Assembly: GCA_041557595.1 (NCBI GenBank)
Contig: JBFFGE010000238.1
Location: 1 to 5,971 of the forward strand
Length of the DNA: 5,971 nt
From: JAOTYV01 sp041557595
GTDB lineage: Bacteria; Pseudomonadota; Alphaproteobacteria; UBA8366
Reading direction: 5' to 3'
Below, in pieces: positions 1 to 5,644 of this stretch; within the stretch, counting starts at the first letter, position 1; every line of letters begins with the position of its first letter. The translations under genes were made by a program, and so were the position numbers. Below the pieces are notes generated by a model. That model worked only from the letters and a program-made list of their open reading frames with translations, was not told the origin of the DNA and searched no databases.

Positions 1-335
1 CCGGCGGCGCGCGCCGCATGCATCGCGCCATCGGCGGTCGCGAGGTGAATGCCGTCATCGACCGATAGCGCCGTGATCTCCGTCTCGATGATCGACACGC
101 CGAGTTCGCGCCCTTTTTCGAGAAGATCGATCGCCAGGGCGATGCCCGGCACTTCGCCCACCGACGGGTAGCCGTCGATCGCCTCGACATTGACGATTTG
201 CCCGCCATAGAGCGGCGTCGCCTCGCACAACGACACCGACAGGCCACAGCGCGCCGCATGATGCGCCGCCGTCAAGCCGGCCATTCCTGCGCCGATGACA
301 ATAAGGTCGGGTTGTCCCCGCGACCGCGAAACCAT
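1..335 (-). CDS. Thioredoxin-reductase-like FAD-dependent oxidoreductase, N-terminal part (partial)
   Basis: The first 111 residues of a flavoprotein are visible, and the gene runs off the left edge. After a short polar leader comes a beta strand and the FAD-binding GxGxxG fingerprint GAGMAG (residues 15-20). A TrxB-type segment, YGGQIVNVEAIDGYP (43-57), corresponds to the GGQ...T/N...E...YP region of thioredoxin reductases and related pyridine-nucleotide disulfide oxidoreductases. The redox CxxC, if present, would lie outside the window, so a true thioredoxin reductase cannot be told from a CxxC-less relative. The ATG at 335 is chosen because a purine-rich AAGAAGGA lies about 7 bases upstream. 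An in-frame GTG at 338 is the alternative. The start is only 4 bases past the stop of the preceding gene, which implies translational coupling in a three-gene operon with the upstream selenoprotein. I infer that it supplies electrons to that selenoprotein. Confidence 0.85.
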   Translation of the reverse strand, partial: MVSRSRGQPDLIVIGAGMAGLTAAHHAARCGLSVSLCEATPLYGGQIVNVEAIDGYPSVGEVPGIALAIDLLEKGRELGVSIIETEITALSVDDGIHLATADGAMHAARAA

Positions 336-339
336 CACT

Positions 340-1545
340 CTATCCTTCTTCCACCGAACCGTTGGCCTGTCCCTTTATCGGTCCGATCTCCCTGGTAACG
401 CAACATGGCGGGAATCCCCAACTCGGAAAATAGGCGCATTGCGGGATCGGCATATCGCCGCCCGCAACAATCACGGTGATATCGTCCGGATCCCGCAACA
501 CCGGCACGCTGTCGCCCGCGGCGGCCGCCGTGACCCAGTCGGGCCAGCGCCGGCTATCCGCATGTGCGGTACTCAGCCAGGACCGCCGCCAGACGTCGGT
601 GCCCATCCGGGCCCGCGCGTGCAGATGAATTTTCACATCCTGCTTGGACCAGCCCTGACCCGCGAGATCGCGGGCGACATGCGGCGCCAGGATGACCGCG
701 ACCTTGCCCGCATACAGCATGGTGAAGGCCGAGGTTGCCGACGCCATGACGCTGGCGAGTTCCTCCAACCCGCCGGTCACGTTGATCATCGTTTCCGCCC
801 GCGTCACCGTGACCGTACTTCGATCCGCGTCGAACCCGGCTTCCACATGCAGCGGCTCCCAGGGCGAGTCGGCCGCGTTCTCCGCAAGGCAGAGCGCATA
901 GCGCCCCGGCTGCCCCAGCCCGGCGAAAGAAACCACCGCCGGCCAGCCGCCGCCGATATTGTTCATGATCAGCCGCAACGCGCGGCCGATGCAGCCATTC
1001 GCCCGCCAACCGGGGCCGAGCGCCCCATAGCTGTCATTGATCTCCAACGCCGCCACGACCGGCCCGTTGACGATGAGCAGCGGGGTGACGTTTTCGTCGG
1101 TCGTCTGGACGCCGCGCAGGTTGAAATCCGGCTCCAGGATCGCCTCGACCGCGGCCAGGATGACCGGCAGTTGCTCCGGCGCTGCGCCCGCCATGACGGC
1201 GTTCGCGGCGATTTTCTCGACGGTCGCAATGCCGCCCAGCGGCTCGAGTACACCGATTTCCTCGCCCGCGCGGCGGCCGGTGGCGCGGACCGCCGCATCG
1301 ACCCGCGCCAGCGTCGGCGGCACGATCGGCAGCCCATCGGTCCAGCCGCGCCGATAATACACTCCATTGACTTCGGCATGGGCGTCAGCGGCGCGCAGCA
1401 CCTCCACCCGCTGTCGGGGAAACTGGCCGGCGAGCGGCCATTTTTGCTCCATGCCCCGTTCCCGCACCCGCTGGACCAGCGTGTCGTCGATCCATTCGCC
1501 GGAGCGGCGCTGTCCGGCCGGCATCAGAAGCCACAGCGCCTCCAT
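340..1545 (-). CDS. Uncharacterised DGLP(V/I)VPPT-domain protein, headless paralogue of the neighbouring selenoprotein
   Basis: This 401-residue protein has no recognised function. It aligns by eye with the C-terminal 390 residues of the upstream selenoprotein. Shared landmarks are the DGLPIVPPT motif (70-78), a following NAVMAG segment (115-120), IVNGP (158-162), STVTV (243-247), GWSKQDVK (298-305) and the DDITVIVAGG strand (354-363). A cysteine at 370 aligns with one near the selenoprotein C-terminus, and an extra CC pair sits at 381-382. There is no UGSC head: the first 55 residues are different and contain no CxxC. No signal peptide or membrane segment is evident, so it is probably cytoplasmic. 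The start ATG is 6 bases after the selenoprotein stop, with a weak AGGCGG-like ribosome site. The two proteins may form a hetero-oligomer, which is inference. The opposite strand is also open over most of this interval, but without family similarity. Confidence 0.85.
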   Translation of the reverse strand: MEALWLLMPAGQRRSGEWIDDTLVQRVRERGMEQKWPLAGQFPRQRVEVLRAADAHAEVNGVYYRRGWTDGLPIVPPTLARVDAAVRATGRRAGEEIGVLEPLGGIATVEKIAANAVMAGAAPEQLPVILAAVEAILEPDFNLRGVQTTDENVTPLLIVNGPVVAALEINDSYGALGPGWRANGCIGRALRLIMNNIGGGWPAVVSFAGLGQPGRYALCLAENAADSPWEPLHVEAGFDADRSTVTVTRAETMINVTGGLEELASVMASATSAFTMLYAGKVAVILAPHVARDLAGQGWSKQDVKIHLHARARMGTDVWRRSWLSTAHADSRRWPDWVTAAAAGDSVPVLRDPDDITVIVAGGDMPIPQCAYFPSWGFPPCCVTREIGPIKGQANGSVEEG

Positions 1546-1551
1546 CGCCGC

Positions 1552-3294
1552 CTATCCGGACCGGGCTTCGGCCAGTTGGCTCGACCAATTCTTAGGCAGG
1601 GCGATCTTCTTGGCCACCGGATATCCCAGGATGCCGTTGTGGGCGAAGGTGTAGCAATTGGTCCGCAGCAGATCGCCGGCAACCACGATCATGAAATCAT
1701 CCGGTTCGAAGACGATCGGCACCATTCGGTCGGAATCGTCCGACTCGTAGAATAATTTTGGAATCTTGCCGAGGTTCGCCTGATCCTTGAGCGACCGGAC
1801 CGGATGATCGGTCCACTCGCCGAGATAGCGCTCGAACTGCCACGCCGGCAGGCGCGCGTGATCGAACAGGTACTGCTTCACATCCTGCTTCGACCAACCG
1901 GCCCGGGCGATCGTCTCCGCCAGGATCGGACTGAGCACGAGCAGCGGACGCAACGTGCCGTTCGACGTACCCACCGTAAACACGAGTTGCCAGGTGTTCT
2001 GGCGAAGCACGCCGTCGGCGATGAACGGCATCATCCGCTCCGGCGTATCGCCGTAGACCGACGCCAGCAAATTGCCGCCGGTATAGCGCGCGATGGTCAC
2101 CGTGTTGTCGCCGGCCTGGAAGCCCATCTCGACGCTGTTCGGCTGCCAGCCGATCTTCTCGACCACGTCTTCGTTCTCCGCCAGCACGACGCGCCAGGTA
2201 TTGCCGAAGGTGGCCTTATCGTTCTTGTGCAACAGGAACCCGGCGACGTTGCGCAAGTAGAGCCGCCAGAATCGGCCGACCGAGGTGTTCGGCGCGAACC
2301 CGTCGCGCAGCACCCCCTGCTCCACATTGAAGTCGAGATCCTTGATGATCGGCCCGTTCAGGGTGATCAACGTCTCGCCGCCCGGCGTGTTGCCGCTGTG
2401 CTCGACGCCGTACTCCGGATCGGCCATCGCCTCGATCAGGGCGACCAGGATCGGCATGTATTCCGGCCGGCACCCGGCCATCACGCCGTTAACCGCCACG
2501 CTCCAGACGGTCGCGGCCCGACTGTCGGGCAGCAGGATGCCGAGGATGTCGTCGGGATCGCGCTCGGTGAACCGCAGGAACGCCTCGATCTTGGCGATGG
2601 TCGGCGGCACCACGGGAAGACCGTCGCTCCACTCGTTCTCGTAGAACAGCCGGTTCACGTCCTCGAAGCTGCCCGCGAACACGATATCGCGCGGCGACGG
2701 CTCGACGATGATCGCCGATTCGGAGGGCGGCTCCAACAGGTTGGACACCACCGCGTCGCAGGTAATCTCGCTGATGTTCTTTTGCAGCTCCTCGGCGCTC
2801 TGGTTGCCCACATGGCCCGGCACGAAGGCGAGTGGCAGGTTGGACATGCCGAGCCCGACCGAGGTGGTGCCGGCCTGGCCGATAAATCCTTCGCAGACCA
2901 GCGACGACGAGGGTACGCCGGCCAGTTCGGAAGCCGCACTCGCCCGCAACACGGCGGGCGTGCAGCTGCCTCAACAACCCATGCCGGAAATGACCGCGTC
3001 GACGCCCATCTCCTTAAAGCGGCGCGGCAGCGAGGCAAGGATTTCCCGCTCGTCCTCGCCATGGGTCGCGCCGAAATCGCGCCAGCTCACGAAGTTGATA
3101 CCGGGATAGCGCTGCTTGAGGTCGCGCTCCAGCACCTCGAAGACTTCGTCGCCGCGAAACACGTAGTCCCACAATTCGGCAACGGTCTTACCGTTCAGGG
3201 TATCCAGCCGCTTGGCCAGCGGCTGGATCTGCAATTGCCGTTCGCTGCGCGGCCAAACCACTTCGTAATGGCCGCCGTTTTCCTTGTTCGTCAT
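1552..3294 (-). CDS. UGSC-family selenoprotein fused to a DGLPVVPPT domain (in-frame UGA read as selenocysteine)
   Basis: The 580-residue product requires the TGA at codon 108 to be read as selenocysteine. Residues 1-107 and 109 onward are in one frame and together match the UGSC family: a GKTVAELWDY strand (35-44), a Rossmann-like alpha/beta head, GMGC-U-GSCTP across the UGA (104-113), LVCEGF (132-137) and VPGHVGNQS (158-166). From about residue 205 a second domain begins, with DGLPVVPPT (224-232), GVMAG (270-274), LITLNGP (309-315), GWSKQDVK (466-473) and Cys547. The redox centre is C107-U108-x-x-C111, resembling a CxxC with Sec in the first position. The start ATG at 3294 has a GGGAG ribosome site 8 bases upstream (3303-3307). 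The gene heads an operon with its paralogue and a TrxB-like flavoprotein. UGSC proteins are predicted thiol/selenol oxidoreductases, and their substrate is unknown to me. A conventional reading would give a 107-residue fragment and a second one starting at GTG 2952, which lacks a well-spaced ribosome site. Confidence 0.88.
2932..2967 (-). promoter_or_regulatory. Bacterial SECIS element directly downstream of the UGA
   Basis: Numbering the U of UGA as 1, bases 14-20 (CGCCCGC) and 27-33 (GCGGGCG) form a perfect 7 bp upper stem at window 2941-2960. It closes a 6-base loop, CGUGUU. Below it, bases 7-13 (AGCUGCA) pair with 36-42 (UGCGGCU) through seven pairs including one U-G wobble, leaving a two-base AG bulge on the 3' side. 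The upper stem starts 10 bases after the UGA and the loop 17 bases after it, with G at the second loop position and GU steps in the loop. This agrees with the general bacterial SECIS description (loop roughly 16-37 bases after UGA, G among the first loop bases). SelB would bind here. Folding was done by eye. Confidence 0.82.
2971..2973 (-). other. Selenocysteine codon (UGA recoding site)
   Basis: The TGA is codon 108 of the 3294-to-1552 gene and supplies the U of the UGSC motif. The flanking codons encode Gly-Met-Gly-Cys before it and Gly-Ser-Cys-Thr-Pro after it, with no frame change and no other stop until the TAG at 1554. The family is known with either Sec or Cys at this place. The selenocysteine insertion machinery (selA, selB, selC, selD) is not in the window, so the reading depends on its presence elsewhere in the genome. 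Confidence 0.88.
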
Positions 3295-3528
3295 GTCCAG
3301 GGCTCCCGCTTCATACTCGGCATCGATCCGCCGGCGACAGGATAAACCCTTGGCGAGCCCGCGCCCAGCGGGGCCGGGGAATTTGCGATGTTTTCGTCGA
3401 GCGGCTGCGGGGGAGACGCGATCGTCACGCCGGGCGGCACGGCCCCGGGCTTGCGTCGCGCGTTCGTCGCTCCGACAATGCGACAACCGCCACACCGCAA
3501 TAAACGCAAGCCGCAAGGGAGAAAGACC
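3295..3528. promoter_or_regulatory. Divergent intergenic control region between the selenoprotein operon and the aldolase
   Basis: These 234 bases separate two outward-facing operons and must hold both promoters. For the plus strand, a TTGCGT (3451-3456) and GACAAT (3474-3479) are spaced by 17 bases and could be a sigma-70-type promoter. The match is only partial. The same stretch carries a possible operator: TTCGTCG (3463-3469) facing two direct CGACAA copies (3473-3478 and 3481-3486). On the minus side, a CCCGC/GCGGG hairpin with a five-base loop lies at 3358-3372, and no convincing promoter was seen. No coding sequence with family similarity was found here. Confidence 0.4.
3515..3521 (+). 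promoter_or_regulatory. Ribosome binding site of the aldolase gene
   Basis: AAGGGAG lies 7 bases before the ATG at 3529. It decides the start: the frame is open back to an ATG at 3388, but those 47 extra codons have no family similarity and no comparable ribosome site. Confidence 0.75.
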
Positions 3529-4392
3529 ATGGACGCTGTGCCTCGCCTGAATGGCGCGATCGGAGCCCTCGAGAAGGGCCAACCCGCCTTCACCACGTTC
3601 TCTGCGCCGGCGATCGGCACGGCGCAGGCTCTCGCCGCCGCGCCCTACGACGCCGTGGTGTTCGAGATGGAGCACGGCCCCTATGACACCGGCCTGTTGC
3701 GCGATTGCATGCAGTATATGCTCGACCGGCGGCAGATCGCCGAGGCGGGGACCGTGGCGCCGGCGGTCGCACCGTATGTGCGCATTCCGCCGAACGGCGG
3801 TGAAATGAACCAGTGGCTCGCCAAACAGGTGCTCGATATCGGGGTTTACGGCGTGATCTGGCCCCATGTCAGCAGCGTTGAAGAGGCGCGAAACGCCGTT
3901 GCCGCCTGCCGCTACCCGCGCCCCCCATCCTCGCCGAACTTCGAACCGGCGGGACAGCGCGGCGACGGTCCGCGAGGGGCGGCGCAGTACTGGGGGCTGA
4001 CGCAACAGGAATATTACAAACGCGCCGACGTCTGGCCGCTCAATCCGGAGGGCGAAATCCTGGTCGTGATCATGTGCGAGGAGGCGCGCGCCATCAAAAA
4101 CCTGCCCAGCATGCTCGAACAGGTCCCTGGCATCGGCGTCGTGCTGATCGGCGAAGGCGACCTGTCGCAGGATCTCGGCTATCCCCGGCAGTACGATCAC
4201 CCCACGGTTGCCGCCGCGATCGACGAAATCCTCGCCATCTGCAAGCAGTACGATGTTCCCTGCGGTCACCCGCATGTGAGCGCCAAGAATGTCGAGACGC
4301 TGCTCGACAAGGGATTCCGCTGGCTGATGTCGGCGCCGACGCTTTCCTTCGCGGGCCTTGAGCTCGGCCTGAAGACGTCGGGAAGGGTCTAG
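3529..4392 (+). CDS. HpcH/HpaI-family aldolase (2-oxo acid aldolase/citrate-lyase-like)
   Basis: This 287-residue protein fits the HpcH/HpaI TIM-barrel family of divalent-metal-dependent class II aldolases, usually about 250-300 residues, which cleave 2-oxo-4-hydroxy acids to pyruvate and an aldehyde. Family landmarks are FEMEHGPYD (45-53, carrying the conserved His49), VRIP (84-87, Arg85), GVIWPHVSSVEEA (108-120), the metal-ligand glutamate in IMCEEARAIKN (Glu184 by alignment) and IGEGDLSQDLG (207-217, Asp211). Between the RYP motif (128-130) and the metal Glu lies a long segment rich in proline and glycine (131-175), longer than in HpcH itself. The usual acid before EHG is Glu-Met rather than Asp-Leu/Asp-Ser, so this is a divergent subfamily and its substrate cannot be named. 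It is transcribed away from the selenoprotein operon and followed by a dehydrogenase. Its TAG stop lies inside a palindromic repeat. Confidence 0.87.
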   Translation: MDAVPRLNGAIGALEKGQPAFTTFSAPAIGTAQALAAAPYDAVVFEMEHGPYDTGLLRDCMQYMLDRRQIAEAGTVAPAVAPYVRIPPNGGEMNQWLAKQVLDIGVYGVIWPHVSSVEEARNAVAACRYPRPPSSPNFEPAGQRGDGPRGAAQYWGLTQQEYYKRADVWPLNPEGEILVVIMCEEARAIKNLPSMLEQVPGIGVVLIGEGDLSQDLGYPRQYDHPTVAAAIDEILAICKQYDVPCGHPHVSAKNVETLLDKGFRWLMSAPTLSFAGLELGLKTSGRV

Positions 4393-4438
4393 AGCAGCGT
4401 GCCTTTAATCGATGCCAACTAAAGGCAGGTTGATCTGG
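4389..4438 (+). repeat. Palindromic intergenic repeat, copy A
   Basis: The element starts with CTAGAGCAGCGTGC (4389-4402), overlaps the aldolase stop codon (4390-4392), and ends with TTGATCTGG (4430-4438). Its centre is a perfect 7 bp hairpin, GCCTTTA (4401-4407) with TAAAGGC (4420-4426), around a 12-base loop. The outer ends are near-inverted (CTAGAGCA against TTGATCTGG). The same start and nearly the same end recur in inverted orientation at 5600-5643. No T-run follows the hairpin, so it is not a typical intrinsic terminator, though it may protect or end the aldolase transcript. Confidence 0.65.
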
Positions 4439-4496
4439 GCGGTTTGTCGCCGACGCGTAGTGAAGTGCTTCGAAACACCAAAGAGGAAACACCCGA

Positions 4497-5522
4497 ATGG
4501 AGACACCTGATTCAGCCGCCGAATTCATCGATGACACACCGGCGGGAACGATCCGGGTATCGGTCGAAGAGGCGACGGAAATCGGCGAAAGGGCCCTAAA
4601 GAAAATCGGATTTTCGAAGGAAGACACCGACATCATCCTCGGGCAATTGATCGACAACGCCTTGTGCGGATACCCGTTCACGAGTCTGCCTCGAATTCTC
4701 GCCATCGCCAGCGATCCAAAAACCAAGGAAGAAAGGCGTCCGGTTCGCGTCGTTCACGAAACCCCGGTTTCGGCAATGTTGGACGGCGGCAACAATGTCG
4801 GATATGTCGCCGTCTACAAGACAGCGGAAGTCGCCATCGAAAAAGCGAAAGCCAACGGTTTCTCGGTGGTCGGCGCCCATGACAGTTATTACAGCGGCCG
4901 CAACGCCTACTACGTGGAAAAAATTGTCAATGCCGGCTTTGTCACGATGCACATCGCCTGCGGACAACCGCATGTGGTGCCGCCGGGCGGAACCCGGCCC
5001 GCCTTGGGCACCAATCCTTTCTGTGTCGGATTTCCGTCTAACAACGGGCCGTTCATCGTGGATCTGGGAACAGCCGCCCTGCAATGGGGCGAAGTCCAAT
5101 TGCATTCGCATGTGGGCACGCCCTTGCCGGAAGGTGTCGGCGTCGACCGGAATGGAATGCCCACGCGCGACGCGAAAGAGGTTCTCCGCGGCGGTGTGTT
5201 GCCCTTCGGCGGTCACAAGGGATTCGGATTGTCATTGGCGATGCAAACCATGGGTTTGCTCGGCGGTGCGGCGCTTCCGAGAGGCAATGTCCAGGATTAC
5301 GGGTTCCTGTTCGTCAACTTCGCGCCGGATCTTCTCATGCCGAAGGAGCAATTCGCCGAGCAGGTCGCGACGTTGACCGACGCGATCAAGTCGACGCCGC
5401 GAAAGGCCGGCATCGACGAGATTCGCATCCCGTCCGAAAGGGCGTTCCGGGGGCGCGAAAGACGGCGGCGCGAGGGAATCGTTTTGGAGCAGAAAGTCGT
5501 GGATGCGTTGAACGCCCTCTGA
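4497..5522 (+). CDS. Ldh2/malate-lactate dehydrogenase-family oxidoreductase with atypical active site
   Basis: This 341-residue protein matches the Ldh2 family of NAD(P)-dependent enzymes (malate, L-lactate, sulfolactate and ureidoglycolate dehydrogenases, piperideine-2-carboxylate reductase), whose usual length is 330-360. Clear landmarks are LGTNPFCVGFP (170-180), VDLGTAALQWGEV (188-200), the LPEGVGVDRNGMPT segment (210-223) and GVLPFGGHKGFGLSL (233-247). The N-terminal motif, normally GHxSHG before LPR, reads CGYPFTSLPR here (57-66), so both histidines are replaced. The usual SNHFG is SYYSG (130-134). These sites contribute to catalysis and cofactor or substrate binding in characterised members, so ordinary 2-hydroxyacid oxidation is uncertain. 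The ATG at 4497 has AGAGGAA about 8 bases upstream. Base composition in the first half looks less GC-rich than in its neighbours. It follows the aldolase by 104 bases, with a palindromic repeat between them. A joint 2-oxo or 2-hydroxy acid pathway is inferred. Confidence 0.85.
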   Translation: METPDSAAEFIDDTPAGTIRVSVEEATEIGERALKKIGFSKEDTDIILGQLIDNALCGYPFTSLPRILAIASDPKTKEERRPVRVVHETPVSAMLDGGNNVGYVAVYKTAEVAIEKAKANGFSVVGAHDSYYSGRNAYYVEKIVNAGFVTMHIACGQPHVVPPGGTRPALGTNPFCVGFPSNNGPFIVDLGTAALQWGEVQLHSHVGTPLPEGVGVDRNGMPTRDAKEVLRGGVLPFGGHKGFGLSLAMQTMGLLGGAALPRGNVQDYGFLFVNFAPDLLMPKEQFAEQVATLTDAIKSTPRKAGIDEIRIPSERAFRGRERRRREGIVLEQKVVDALNAL

Positions 5523-5599
5523 CCGGCGTCTTCCTGCCGCCGTCCGGCGATGCCGGGCATGCGCATGGCGGGACCGCCGGGTCCGCTCAATTTCGAGCG

Positions 5600-5643
5600 C
5601 TAGATCAAATTATGTGCACCCAAATGGGCGCACGCTGCTCTAG
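5600..5643 (-). repeat. Palindromic intergenic repeat, copy B
   Basis: On the minus strand this element starts with CTAGAGCAGCGTGC (5643-5630), identical to the first 14 bases of copy A at 4389-4402. It ends with TTGATCTAG (5608-5600), one base different from copy A. The core is an imperfect hairpin: GTGC and CCCA arms facing TGGG and GCAC arms (5614-5633) with one mismatch and a tiny loop. The core sequence differs from that of copy A, so the ends are conserved and the hairpin centre is not. It lies 78 bases after the dehydrogenase stop and abuts the insertion sequence. Confidence 0.65.
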
Positions 5644-5644
5644 G

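Noticed and set aside
295..1755. Long plus-strand open frame of 486 codons opposite the paralogue gene
   Set aside because: It is rich in Arg, His, Asp and Pro without family motifs, while the minus strand carries recognisable conserved motifs. It is a codon-bias shadow in GC-rich DNA.
1552..2952. Separate gene starting at GTG 2952 after the UGA
   Set aside because: It would begin inside the conserved UGSC domain, leaving out the U-G-S-C motif, and has no well-spaced ribosome site. Read-through explains both fragments.
1804..3345. Long plus-strand open frame of 513 codons opposite the selenoprotein gene
   Set aside because: Low-complexity composition without motifs, and it lies opposite a gene with clear family similarity.
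3388..3528. N-terminal extension of the aldolase by 47 codons
   Set aside because: No family similarity, and the ATG at 3529 has the better ribosome site.
3295..4275. Upstream extension of the selenoprotein's first frame, open to 4275 on the minus strand
   Set aside because: It runs antisense through the aldolase gene. Family similarity starts only near the ATG at 3294, which has a good ribosome site.
4094..4726. Minus-strand open frame across the end of the aldolase and start of the dehydrogenase
   Set aside because: Crosses two real plus-strand genes and the repeat, with no recognisable motif.
5544..5556. CCGGC/GCCGG hairpin after the dehydrogenase as an intrinsic terminator
   Set aside because: Only 5 bp with a three-base loop and no following T-run, so not enough to call.
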